Positions 1 to 11,981 of a DNA stretch of 64,000 nt are shown one piece after another; within the stretch, counting starts at the first letter, position 1; each line of letters opens with the position of its first letter. Origin of the DNA: Glandiceps talaboti (lineage: Eukaryota > Hemichordata > Enteropneusta > Spengelidae). Under the pieces are notes generated by a model. The model did not search any database. It saw only the letters and a list, made by a program, of their open reading frames with translations, and was not told where the DNA came from. The translations under genes were made by a program, and so were the position numbers. Location: NCBI RefSeq assembly GCF_964340395.1, contig NC_135551.1, positions 31,738,455-31,802,454 of the forward strand. The letters are read 5' to 3'.

Positions 1-930
1 TAACAATGCCTATTTGACATTGAAGATGAAGGTCAAGATTAAAGGTCAGGGTGTCATTAGAAAGCTTGGTGTAGACACTAAAATAAAGTCTCTATCTACT
101 TACATGTAGCTTTCAATGTTACTTGGCAAAATGTTAATTTTGTCACAAATTACCTTGAAGATGAAAGTCAAGGTCAAAATGTTATTAGAAAACTTGTTAT
201 TGATAAGATGGGTGTAGACACTATCTACTAAGCTACCGATGTTACTTGGCAAAATGTGAATTTTTACAACAAAACTCGCTGCCATTTGGACATTATCACA
301 AGAGTAAAGAAATTAAATGACTTGCATATCCACAGGATAGTATTTGATATTTACTGAAAGTTTGGTTGAAATTGGCCAATGTATATATGAGACACAGGAG
401 TAAATAATGATTTTTAACTACAAATATGGCTGCCACTCAGTAAAAAGTGATATCAGAAACCAAAAATAATGTGTGTATAATTCTTTTCTTCAATGTTACA
501 TGTACTTGTAAACATGATTTAGAAGAAATTGGCAATGTGTAAATACTTGATAATTGACCCTGAAGGTCAAGGTCAAAGGTTAGGGTCTCAAAAGATAGCT
601 TGCATCTGATAATATGGGGGTAGACACTAAAATAGTGTCTATGTATTATAGTTTTTGAGTTATGCAATAAATATTGATTTTTAACAACAAATATGGCTGC
701 CATTTGGTTAAATTTGCATATATCAAAAAATAAATTGACGTGCATATGCACAGGATATTACATGTATTTGATGTTTACTGAAAGTTTGATTGAAATTGGC
801 CCAAGAGTATTTAATAAGATAGAGATGGACACAGACGGACACGGATGGATGGATGGACGAACACATGGGGCCCAAGGTACATGTACACATGTACATGTAC
901 TAGCCCCCTCGGCTTTGTGGGGGCTAATTA
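1..930. repeat. dispersed repeat cluster with hairpin-forming end
   Basis: No gene is supported here. Two blocks, at about 267-378 and 683-801, share the same order of words (GCTGCCATTTGG, then CACAGGATA, then TTTACTGAAAGTTTG and GAAATTGGCC). The phrase TAGACACTA recurs near 70, 209 and 622, so the region is built from diverged copies of a repeat. It closes with a GGATGGATGGACG run at 843-860 and a G/C-rich inverted stem at 902-926 (CCCCC-TCGGCTTTG-TGGGGG). Phrases of the same kind recur near 40.5, 53.9 and 54.8 kb, so this is probably an interspersed element of unknown class. Confidence 0.55.
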
Positions 931-1133
931 TTATCACATGGCAAGTTTGTGTCCTTCATTCATGGGACAAAATCTACATGTGCCTCAGGTCCAGAATGTC
1001 ACAGCTTCATAGCGAGTTGAGTTCATCCTTCGATAGACAACTCTACAATTTTCATTACTGGAATAAATTTCTCACTTGCTGTAACCGTGGTTCCCATAAC
1101 AAAACACTGCATGACTTAAAAGTCTCACAATAG

Positions 1134-1830
1134 AGTAGAGAAATTAAGCATGATGGACCCTATGTTACCATGGCAACAATCCCCTAATAAGTATTCTAGG
1201 CAGGTTTGTGACAGCTTGCATATATCCATTGATACATACACATTACAATGCATAATTCAAGCACACACATGAAAGACGTGTGTGTGTGTGCCTTGCATTC
1301 ATAGTCATTCACTAACAGTACACCATGCATACATAATTTAGGCATTGTACAGTTTGGTATTTTATAGCATGTTTTTTTGCTTTTTGTCAAACACCCCTTA
1401 TGCATGACTTACAATGTATAACTTACTTTTGTTTCTCAATGTACATATGCTTGAAAATGATTTTTGCTACAGACCTGTGGCCAAAGCACAGAACTAAATT
1501 ATTATTATTATGTAAGATTTATTAGAACTCCATGATTGTATACATGTACAGAGGAGTAAATATTTATTTTTCATAAATCATATTTCAGTGGAAAATAAAC
1601 CTGAACATTCCCAAACACTTTTCAAAAAAGTCTGGCTAAGAAACATTGTCACATTTAGAGTGTACAAGACACATAGGTAAAAGAGCTGTGAAAAATGAAT
1701 ATTTTCTGTTTGTTGTGGTTCTTAATTAATCTTCAAATTTTACTGCACAGATGATCATTAAACAAAATTTAGTAAAAACTGAGTAAAGGAATTACTAATA
1801 ACAAGTCTTCATCAAAGACACAAACCCAAA
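1134..1830. other. no gene seen
   Basis: This is AT-rich sequence with a short GTGTGTGTGTG run near 1280. Open frames are short, show no recognisable domain and have no supported splice sites. I see nothing functional here. Confidence 0.5.
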
Positions 1831-4686
1831 CCTATAGAGCCTAGGGTGAGTAAACTGCTGTCACTATAGTCTAGCCTTACAAGGGTTATAGAACCTAGGG
1901 TGAGTAAACTGCTGTCACTATAGTCTAGCCTTACAAAGGTTATAGAACCTAGGGTGAGTAAACTGCTGTCACCATGATCTAGCCTTACAAGGGTTATAGA
2001 ACCTAGGGTGAGTAAACTGCTGTCACTATAGTCTAGCCTTACAAGGGTTATAGAACCTAGGGTGAGTAAACTGCTGTCACCATGATCTAGCCTTACAAGG
2101 GTTATAGAACCTAGGGTGAGTAAACTGCTGTCACCATAGTCTAGCCTTACAAAGGTTATAGAACCTAGGGTGAGTAAACTGCTGTCACCATGATCTAGCC
2201 TTACAAGGGTTATAGAGCCTAGGGTAAGTAAACTGCTGTCACTATAGTCTAGCCTTACAAGGGTTATAGAACCTAGGGTGAGTAAACTGCTGTCACTATA
2301 GTCTAGCCTTACAAGGGTTATAGAACCTAGGGTGAGTAAACTGCTGTCACTATAGTCTAGCCTTACAAGGGTTATAGAACCTAGGGTGAGTAAACTGCTG
2401 TCACTATAGTCTAGCCTTACAAGGGTTATAGAACCTAGGGTGAGTAAACTGCTGTCACTATAGTCTAGCCTTACAAGGGTTATAGAACCTAGGGTGAGTA
2501 AACTGCTGTCACTATAGTCTAGCCTTACAAGGGTTATAGAACCTAGGGTGAGTAAACTGCTGTCACTATAGTCTAGCCTTACAAGGGTTATAGAACCTAG
2601 GGTGAGTAAACTGCTGTCACTATAGTCTAGCCTTACAAGGGTTATAAAACCTAGGGTGAGTAAACTGCTGTCACTATAGTCTAGCCTTACAAGGGTTATA
2701 GAACCTAGGGTGAGTAAACTGCTGTCACCATGATCTAGCCTTACAAAGGTTATAGAACCTAGGGTGAGTAAACTGCTGTCACTATAGTCTAGCCTTACAA
2801 GGGTTATAGAACCTAGGGTGAGTAAACTGCTGTCACTATAGTCTAGCCTTACAAGGGTTATAGAACCTAGGGTGAGTAAACTGCTGTCACCATAGTCTAG
2901 CCTTACAAGGGTTATAGAACCTAGGGTAAGTAAACTGCTGTCACTATAGTCTAGCCTTACAAGGGTTATAGAACCTAGGGTGAGTAAACTGCTGTCACTA
3001 TAGTCTAGCCTTACAAGGGTTATAGAACCTAGGGTGAGTAAACTGCTGTCACTATAGTCTAGCCTTACAAGGGTTATAGAACCTAGGGTAAGTAAACTGC
3101 TGTCACTATAGTCTAGCCTTACAAGGGTTATAGAACCTAGGGTAAGTAAACTGCTGTCACTATAGTCTAGCCTTACAAGGGTTATAGAACCTAGGGTGAG
3201 TAAACTGCTGTCACTATAGTCTAGCCTTACAAGGGTTATAGAACCTAGGGTGAGTAAACTGCTGTCACTATAGTCTAGCCTTACAAGGGTTATAGAACCT
3301 AGGGTGAGTAAACTGCTGTCACTATAGTCTAGCCTTACAAGGGTTATAGAACCTAGGGTGAGTAAACTGCTGTCACTATAGTCTAGCCTTACAAGGGTTA
3401 TAGAACCTAGGGTGAGTAAACTGCTGTCACTATAGTCTAGCCTTACAAGGGTTATAGAACCTAGGGTGAGTAAACTGCTGTCACTATAGTCTAGCCTTAC
3501 AAGGGTTATAGAACCTAGGGTGAGTAAACTGCTGTCACCATAGTCTAGCCTTACAAGGGTTATAGAACCTAGGGTGAGTAAACTGCTGTCACTATAGTCT
3601 AGCCTTACAAGGGTTATAGAACCTAGGGTGAGTAAACTGCTGTCACCATGATCTAGCCTTACAAGGGTTATAGAGCCTAGGGTGAGTAAACTGCTGTCAC
3701 TATAGTCTAGCCTTACAAGGGTTATAGAACCTAGGGTGAGTAAACTGCTGTCACTATAGTCTAGCCTTACAAGGGTTATAGAACCTAGGGTAAGTAAACT
3801 GCTGTCACTATAGTCTAGCCTTACAAGGGTTATAGAACCTAGGGTGAGTAAACTGCTGTCACTATAGTCTAGCCTTACAAGGGTTATAGAGCCTAGGGTG
3901 AGTAAACTGCTGTCACTATAGTCTAGCCTTACAAGGGTTATAGAACCTAGGGTGAGTAAACTGCTGTCACTATAGTCTAGCCTTACAAGGGTTATAGAAC
4001 CTAGGGTAAGTAAACTGCTGTCACTATAGTCTAGCCTTACAAGGGTTATAGAACCTAGGGTGAGTAAACTGCTGTCACTATAGTCTAGCCTTACAAGGGT
4101 TATAGAACCTAGGGTAAGTAAACTGCTGTCACTATAGTCTAGCCTTACAAGGGTTATAGAACCTAGGGTGAGTAAACTGCTGTCACTATAGTCTAGCCTT
4201 ACAAGGGTTATAGAACCTAGGGTGAGTAAACTGCTGTCACTATAGTCTAGCCTTACAAGGGTTATAGAACCTAGGGTGAGTAAACTGCTGTCACTATAGT
4301 CTAGCCTTACAAGGGTTATAGAACCTAGGGCGAGTAAACTGCTGTCACTATAGTCTAGCCTTACAAAGGTTATAGAACCTAGGGTGAGTAAACTGCTGTC
4401 ACTATAGTCTAGCCTTACAAAGGTTATAGAACCTAGGGTGAGTAAACTGCTGTCACCATAGTCTAGCCTTACAAGGGTTATAGAACCTAGGGTGAGTAAA
4501 CTGCTGTCACTATAGTCTAGCCTTACAAGGGTTATAGAACCTAGGGTGAGTAAACTGCTGTCACCATAGTCTAGCCTTACAAGGGTTATAGAACCTAGGG
4601 TGAGTAAACTGCTGTCACCATAGTCTAGCCTTACAAGGGTTATAGAACCTAGGGTGAGTAAACTGCTGTCACTATAGTCTAGCCTT
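1831..4686. repeat. 54-bp satellite array, about 53 copies
   Basis: A head-to-tail array of a 54-bp unit beginning CCTAGGGTGAGTAAACTGCT and ending in GGGTTATAGAA. Copies are nearly identical. Recurrent variants are CACCATGATCTAG versus CACTATAGTCTAG, AAAGGTTAT versus AAGGGTTAT, GTAAGT versus GTGAGT, and GAGCCT versus GAACCT. The variants are scattered along the array, which suggests ongoing unequal exchange or gene conversion. Each unit carries a splice-donor-like GGTGAGTAA on the plus strand. The 54-bp period is divisible by three, but stop codons interrupt all frames, so it is not coding. Confidence 0.97.
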
Positions 4687-4927
4687 GGATGGTAGGTGCA
4701 TTAGATGACTTGGCATCAGAAATACATGTATAACTGAAACTGAACTTAATCAGTTAACTACCTATAGAGGTATCAAGATTTGCGAGTAGTACATTTGTAT
4801 TGTATGGATACAAATATATTCTCCCTAGGCAATTTTCACAGCTAATTTTAATCAGGAACGTGGTCTTTAAAGATTACACAGTTTTCTGAAATTCTATCAT
4901 TTGACACCATATACTGGACCCAGGGGT

Positions 4928-5640
4928 ACATGTAGGTTATTTCACTTTTAACACAAAAAGACACAACCATATACATGTACATTTTTTGTAATGGGGGTAG
5001 GTTATTTCACAAACAGACACAACCACATAATGGGGTAGGTTATTTCACAAACAGACACAACCATGTAATGGGTTAGGTTATTTCACAAACAGACACAACC
5101 ATGTAATGGGGGTAGGTTATTTCATATTTAACACAAACAGACACAACCATGTAATGGGGTAGGTTATTTCACAAACAGACACAACCATGTAATGGGGGTA
5201 GGTTATTTCATATTTAACACAAGCAGACATAACCATATATATAGTAATGGGGTAGGTTATTTCACAAACAGACACAACCATATATATAGTAATGGGGTAG
5301 GTTACTTCACAAACAGACACAACCATGTAATGGGGTAGGTTACTTCACAAACAGACACAACCACATAATGGGGTAGTTTACTTCACAAGCAGACACAACC
5401 ATGTATATAGTAATGGGGTAGGTTACTTCACAAACAGACACAACCACATAATGGGGTAGTTTACTTCACAAGCAGACACAACCATGTATATAGTAATGGG
5501 GTAGGTTATTTCACAAACAGACACAACCACATAATGGGGTAGGTTACTTCACAAAAAGACACAATCATGTATATAGTAATGGGGTAGATTACTTCACAAA
5601 AAGACACAACCATGTATGGGGTAGGTTATTTCACAAACCT
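4928..5640. repeat. degenerate minisatellite, about 38 bp unit
   Basis: Repeats of a unit like AATGGGGTAGGTTATTTCAC followed by AAACAGACACAACCATGT. Some copies contain an extra TATATATAGT or CATATTTAACA insert, so the period varies from about 30 to 50 bp. Short minus-strand open frames across it merely reflect the repeat. It directly follows the low-copy gap after the 54-bp satellite. Confidence 0.9.
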
Positions 5641-5852
5641 TGTTTAATTATGGTTTTTCTCATATTTCTGTCTATGTCATTATTTCTGCTATTGTGGTTT
5701 TTCATCACCATACTCTCTCCATTCTCTGTCTCTACAATAATGACTCCTTTGGCATCATCCATGACTTCCTCCTTCACTTTGGTTTCCTTGGTAACTAACT
5801 CAGAGTCAATGACTTTGATAGCTTCATCTTCGGCGTGCCATGCACTCTCCAT
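5633..5852 (-). CDS. possible coding exon, acidic/lysine-rich, unrecognised
   Basis: On the minus strand a 74-codon open frame reads through a charged segment rich in Glu, Lys and Asp (ESAWHAEDEAIKVIDSEL, then KETKVKEEVMDDAKG). Codon use looks more gene-like than its surroundings. The upstream end has acceptor-like TTGTAG and TTTGAG sequences, but an in-frame TGA lies just before the first usable Met. The downstream end has a possible donor, ACAAG/GTTTGTG, near 5,636. No partner exon was found in the repeats on either side. It may be a lone exon, a pseudogene piece or a chance frame. Confidence 0.22.
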
Positions 5853-5889
5853 CACTCAAATCTACAAGACAAATATAGAACAAGTGTAA

Positions 5890-7530
5890 ATCTATTGTCA
5901 TTCAAGTATCATAAACCACATCTATCTAAATAGCTGCCACTGAAGCATTTTGGTCACCCACAATCTATCAATGATACCATGGCATTTGTCAATCAATAGC
6001 CCGAAACCATACTTATGGCATTTCAACACACTTCCTGTCTTTCCATGTACATGAGAAATGGATTCATCAACCATATTTTTTTTTGTCTTTTTTTTCAAAA
6101 TATCAAAATTTAAACAGGCAACACTCAAAAAGCAATACCTAGTATATTATTTCATAATAATGTTCGCATGAAGATTTATTAGCTGCCAGTATTACATGAG
6201 TATCCCAAAATGTTGAATTACATTGTCGTCAGATGACGAGACATCTCTAAGTGCACTCTACATACATGTACATGTACATTGTATGCCATCCCCTATTCCT
6301 TATTAAGCCTCTAGGGTTGGCTGTACAGCTGGGCTCAATGTAGGTCTCACAGCTGTTCAGTTGCTGCATGCATATATTGTAAATAAAGAGTAGCCATTGA
6401 GACTCCATTAAGTATGTTGAAGCCTGTCAAGTTGATGTCAGCTAGTACAAATCTCATAATGTGAAAATATCAAATTCAAAACACAATTACTGTTTTGATA
6501 ATTAATGATCTATGATTTAAATCAACACAAACAACTGTGGTAATTAATTACACATCTATCATAGTTTTGTTAACATTGGGAATCCTTGGTAACTGAAAAA
6601 TAGAAATCTGAGGTAAAATTAGATGTCTAGTTTCCGATAGAGTGGCTAATAATTTTGATCGGAGAACCCTGGTCAATGACTGAGGAATCTTAGTTTTAAC
6701 CTACGTGTATTTATATTTGTATCGTCCCCCATAAAAGCACCTATCTACAAGTACTAGTATACCCATACATATTGGTGATTTCATTATCATACAGCACACT
6801 ATGAAGGATGTATATTATAACTTATAAATATTTTAAATTTACATGCATTTATCCATTTCAGAGCTAGTTATGCAAATTAGCAGCGACAGCAAGCCAGTGG
6901 AAAATTTGGTTGAGAAACAAAATTGAAATATACTGGAGTCTGGAGATCAACAAGTACCAGCACTAAATGAAAATGTTCGATGTCACTCTTCACAGCTAAA
7001 TCAGTTAGTGACCTTTCACCTCTACAAATCTTAGACATTTGACAGTATAGTAATTGCTGTCAGATGTACACTAGTTTCAGGTCTCTCTAAACACATGAAT
7101 CTTGCACACATATATATGTTCTCACAGACATGTCTGTCAGGAATATTACAAATGTATGTGTGCAACATTTTTCCCACAAGGAAGGCTAAAGCCTAAGGGA
7201 CCAAATTGGTGCTCGAGGGTTATTTTTTGTTTAACTTGAAAGTTACCAACTTTATTGCATATTCACGAATATTTCGCTTAGACATATGTATAATATAATT
7301 CGTCAACAAGATGTTCAGGTAAGGAGTAAAGTCATTATGATGATAGTTTATCAAGCTAAATATATATACAATGTACACATGTAGGATTGGAATACATTAC
7401 ATTTACACAAAATGCAATAAAGCCATCATTAGCAGGCCATGTCAGTGAGTCAACTAGAAAGTATAACAAGGCCAATGTTAACATCAGCAAAATAACTGAA
7501 CATGACATTTGTATTGTTTTGTACATGATA
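5890..7530. other. no gene seen
   Basis: AT-rich sequence with scattered TACATGTA palindromes (for example 6,263-6,281). No domain, splice-supported exon or RNA gene was recognised. It separates two minisatellites. Confidence 0.45.
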
Positions 7531-7536
7531 GCATCA

Positions 7537-8086
7537 CCCATGCATTGCAGCACTCATCAACCTCATATACATGTACCCATGCATTGCAGCACTCATCAAC
7601 CTCATATACATGTACCCATGCATTGCAGCACTCATCAACCTCAAATACATGTACCCATGCATTGCAGCACTCATCAACCTCATATACATGTACCCATGCA
7701 TTGCAGCACTCATCAACCTCAAATACATGTACCCATGCATTGCAGCACTCATCAACCTCATATACATGTATCCATGCATTGCAGCACTCATCAACCTCAT
7801 ATACATGTACCCATGCATTGCAGCACTCATCAACCTCATATACATGTAACCATGCATTGCAGCACTCATCAACCTCATATACATGTACCCATGCATTGCA
7901 GCACTCATCAACCTTATATACATGTACCCATGCATTGCAGCACATATCAACCTCATATAGATGTACCCATGCATTGCAGCACATATCAACCTCATATACA
8001 TGTACCCATGCATTGCAGCACATATCAACCTCATATACATGTACCCATGCATTGCAGCACTCATCAACCTCATATACATGTACCCT
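7537..8086. repeat. 39-bp minisatellite, 14 copies, open in several frames
   Basis: Fourteen head-to-tail copies of a 39-bp unit (CATGCATTGCAGCACTCATC then AACCTCATATACATGTACC). Variants include CTCAAATAC, CACATATC and GTATCC. Because 39 is a multiple of three and the unit lacks stops in several frames, long frames run on both strands (a 13-residue repeat PMHCSTHQPHIHV on the plus strand, CCNAWVHVYEVDE on the minus). Open frames on both strands at once argue that this is repeat structure and not a protein gene. Confidence 0.95.
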
Positions 8087-8301
8087 GCAATCTTTGAATC
8101 CAATGGTCTTGGATTATAAAATAGAATCATTCTTCCTTGAAGACCAAATTCTTCTTCAGAACTGCCAGACAATTATTTTTCAGACTTAACTTTATTTGTA
8201 TCTGCCATTACTTTTTGAAGACTACAATTACTAGAAATACAAGTTGAACTTCCTCATCTCATTCATTCACTCTCATGTATTAATTCACCTATACATAGTA
8301 T

Positions 8302-8312
8302 ACCCACACCCA

Positions 8313-8374
<62 letters not shown>
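8302..8374. repeat. (CA)n microsatellite
   Basis: A CCCACA-rich lead-in followed by a nearly pure dinucleotide CA run of about 60 bp, immediately upstream of a 25-bp minisatellite. Confidence 0.97.
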
Positions 8375-8377
<3 letters not shown>

Positions 8378-8383
8378 CAGTAA

Positions 8384-8692
8384 CAAGTACAGTTTCACTG
8401 GTGAGTTACAAGTACAGTTTGACTGGTGAGTTACAAGTGCAGTTTCACTGGTGAGTTACAAGTGCAGTTTCACTGGTGAGTTACAAGTACATTTTCACTG
8501 GTGAGTTACAAGTACAGTTTCACTGGTGAGTTACAAGTGCAGTTTCACTGGTGAGTTACAAGTGCAGTTTCACTGGTGAGTTACAAGTAAAGTTTCACTG
8601 GTGAGTTACAAGTACATTTTCAATGGTGAGTTACAAGTACAGTTTCACTGGTGAGTTACAAGTGCAGTTTCACTGGTGAGTTACAAGTATGT
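8384..8692. repeat. 25-bp minisatellite, about 12 copies
   Basis: Tandem unit AAGTACAGTTTCACTGGTGAGTTAC, with AAGTGCAG, AAGTACATT and TTTGACTG variants. Every copy contains CTGGTGAGT, a near-perfect metazoan 5' splice site on the plus strand. No adjacent exon was found. Confidence 0.93.
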
Positions 8693-10630
8693 AGTTTCAC
8701 TCGACCAGAGCTCATGGCAAAGTGCATTGACCCTCAAGATATCCATTCGCATGGCTTTCCCAGACTAGTAGGGATGACAGCACCTTGCCCTCTGACCTGT
8801 TGCAACCAGTCTTGGAGGCTTGAAGGTGCCAGGAAGTGTCTGAAAATGGAATCTAGCTAGCCATCCCGAGGAATGAGATGCGTGCCACTTCCATGGCAAG
8901 ACACTGCCTCTTGGGACAATGGAAGTGACTAGCCAGTCCCAAGGATTAATAAATGCACCACTTGCCCCAAAGAATAGCCTGTCAAGCCTACGGGATGACA
9001 GGGGAGATTACAGCACCTCACCACCACCATCAGACTTTGATGTCTATTTGCAATGAAATCTGCAGACTTGGAGGCTAAGTACATAAAAATAACGTAAAAA
9101 TATCCAGTGCTCCAGTGCACGGGCAGTGACTGTTTGACCTCATGTGATGGCCTGTATGCATGTTGCCTAACACAATGAGCCCAGGCATTCAAATGCAGTC
9201 TTTCCTCTCTGATGATCACAGCCAAGTTGTTGGCAAACGACCTTTTTTTGTGTCCTAAAAGCTGTGTTGTTAAAAGATTGTGACGTCATTCAATTTCACG
9301 GCAATGATTGCCTCCTTATTGGAAAATCCATGCTTTCATCTCAGTCGTGCGATGTACCGTTGTATGATGTCAAACTTCCAACTAAAAGTGTTTTGTGAGT
9401 AAAATTGAACATAAAACTAATGATTGGATAACATCGCCACTTTACCTAAAGGTACATTAGTCTGTATTGACGACATTGTTAAAACTGTTTCTGTTGTTTA
9501 GGATGCAGTAAAAAGACAGTGTAGGTATCAGTCGTATCATTTAAGGCTGTACCTGTGAATGAGATTCTATTCTTACTCATTTTGTAGATCTTTATGTGGT
9601 GTCAGCATTCACAATTAACATGCGGTACAGAACATTCACAACTGGCATCGTTATGTAGAAGGGTTGTACCTGTGTGAAGCTTTGTCTATTGTTCTTTTCA
9701 GTCTTTGCATTGTTATTGACTGTCTTTGGAATAGACTCTGCGCAGTGAGAATGTAGCGCTGCCCACAGGTTTGGATAACTGACAATCAATTATCGGTAAA
9801 AGTGACCAGACAGTCGCTATGAGTTAGGGAAAATGATAGCACTGAATTGGATTGCTGGATGATTGATAGCATCACAGGAGTCAATGAAGGCGTTGCGGCC
9901 CATATATGACACTATTTTGGCCTGTGGAGAACCCTGAGGATATTCCTGAAGAAAAGTTCTATGATAGTAATAGAACAATAAATTCAAACATACTCTTTCT
10001 AATAGTATACAAAAATGTTTTGAGAACAACGCTAACATCTGAATACTGAAATCCTTGTTTCATTGAATAAATGCTATTTTAGTGCCACTGTGGCCAAGTA
10101 AAAAAAATAACCAGATCATGAATGCCACACACAAAATAATATTAATAGTACCACCTCTACATGTATACCTCACAATATGAACTGTCCTTTTAACAATTAG
10201 TATCCTTGAATGGGTCAAAACCTCAGAGCTATTCATATGTTGATTTATACCTAACTCAACTCACCATTACTAATTTCCGACCCTCTCTCCAGGCCACCAA
10301 ATATTTTATTTCAATGAATCACTTTTCCACTTATGGTAAAGGAGACTGTTTTTGCAAAGGTATTGGCTACCCCAGTAACAGAAACAGGAAGCTGGATGGT
10401 AAAATTGTTAGAATTCCCATGTACCACAATTTTGATGGTGAATCCATGTAAAATACTTTGGTAGATTTTACCTCCTTGCTGCCCTTAAGCAAAATACTGC
10501 AAGATTTATTTTCAATATAATGTGCACTATATATATATAGTTAGTCATCCATGCTGACTTGGTTACTTACAGTAAATGACAAGCACACCTTGTAGAAATC
10601 ATCAGTGTGATTTAATGTTGTAACTTGTAC
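8693..10630. other. intergenic, slightly GC-richer block; no secure gene
   Basis: From 8,700 to about 9,200 the sequence is more GC-rich, with internally similar phrases (TCCATGGCAAGACACTG, GACTAGCCAGTCCC). That could be an old mobile-element remnant. At about 9,823-9,954 on the minus strand a TTTTCTTCAG acceptor is followed by a 43-codon frame (EYPQGSPQAKIVSYMGRNAF and onward) ending in TAG. It looks like a possible terminal exon, but there is no partner exon and no family is recognised. The rest is AT-rich with no recognised features. Confidence 0.3.
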
Positions 10631-10633
10631 TAG

Positions 10634-11004
10634 GGCCTAATAAAATAAATTGTGTGGTTCTGGTTATGCTCAATTTTAGGTGGGGTAGGTAGATTTTTTA
10701 TTTTATTTTATTATATTTTCTGTGTGAGTGTCGAGTTCAGGTTTTCCATCGTTTTCAAAATGGTCTTTGTGTTGTTTATTTCTTCTTATCAGATGTACAG
10801 CTATTACAGATTGGAATAACAGTTTAGAGTGTCTTTTTTAAGTTGATGCCAGTTTCCACACCCACTATATCTTGTGACACATCATCATTTTTTGTGATTT
10901 TATTATTTTTTTCTTAAATACGTAAAAAAAGTTTTGAGTCGGCAGTGAAAAGCTAGGTGGGGTCAGGTTAAAACCGGAACCAAACAATTATTTTTTTTTA
11001 GGCC
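10634..11004. mobile_element. non-autonomous inverted-repeat element (MITE), about 370 bp
   Basis: The left end reads GGCCTAATAAAATAAATTGT then GTGGTTCTGGTT. The right end, read on the other strand, gives GGCCTAAAAAAAAATAATTG then TTTGGTTCCGGTT, so the termini are imperfect inverted repeats of about 33 bp. An AGGTGGGGT-AGG word appears just inside both ends in direct orientation. There is no coding capacity. I could not define the target-site duplication with confidence. Confidence 0.7.
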
Positions 11005-11980
11005 TTGTTATAAAATTTACATCCTGACTTCTCCTATTATTACTGATTAGTGGAGCTATAGGGATTAGATGCAATCATTCTGTGTTTGTCCATGAACAAC
11101 TTTCTACTGTTCTGCTATTAACTGTTTTTCTCACCTAACCTACAGTTTAGTTCTAATCTGAAATCATTATCACCCTAAAATTAATTTGCACTTGTGATGA
11201 GTATTAGTACTTGCAGGCTTTTTACAAGAATAGAAGTAATTGGGAATCTTTCAGGGGCAATCATACAAGATGTAGATACTGCCTCTCACCAAAGTCTATA
11301 CAATGAATAAATTGAAAAAAATATGAAGTAATGTATTTCTACATGTACATACATTACTTACGACATGTAAACCCATTGAATATCTGGAGTTTCAGGAATT
11401 CACAGGCAAATTAGTATTCAATTCAGGTCATGTCATAAGGCAAAAACAAATAAAAAATGTTTTATTTTCAAAAACGTGACATCAGAAAATAGGGTAGGTA
11501 CAATGTAGCTCAGCATTTTATTTTGTTTTACTATACATTTGATTTTTTTTTTAATTACTTCAATCCAAAGATACTCCTTACAATACTTCCATACTAACAA
11601 TTAATGAGGTGTAAAAGAAGTAAATGAAGACAATTATGTGATTCAGAAGTAGATAAACACAATATGCAGACTGTGCTTTTATAGGCTGAAATGACATCGT
11701 TTCTCTCTGAAATGTGATTTTTTTTTAACAAAGTAACCAAAAGATACTTAGACAAGAAAATCTACAGGGAAATGGACATAAATTGTCATAAATTCACCTT
11801 TTTGCAGTGATAAGCAATCATTCAAAATACTAAAAATTCAAATATATTTATCAAACTGGAAAAGATTATTCATTAGGTCAAATAAAAAAAAGTGTGTTCT
11901 GATAACTGAGTATTTGATGAGATACACAAAATTAAGAATTAAAACATTTACTTTTAATGTGTTGAATTTGTAAAGACTAT
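11005..11980. other. no gene seen
   Basis: Low-complexity AT-rich sequence with several poly-A/T runs. No exon-like frame with supported splice sites and no RNA gene was recognised. Confidence 0.45.
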
Positions 11981-11981
11981 G

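Noticed and set aside
693-1133. 146-codon plus-strand frame
   Set aside because: It runs through a dispersed repeat with GGATGG tracts and a hairpin; no protein family is recognised.
1831-4686. Possible CRISPR-like array
   Set aside because: The repeats are contiguous with no unique spacers, and the DNA is from an animal; it is a satellite.
7387-8189. Long plus- and minus-strand open frames across the 39-bp array
   Set aside because: They exist in several frames and both strands at once because the repeat length is divisible by three; no splice sites, domains or neighbours support a gene.
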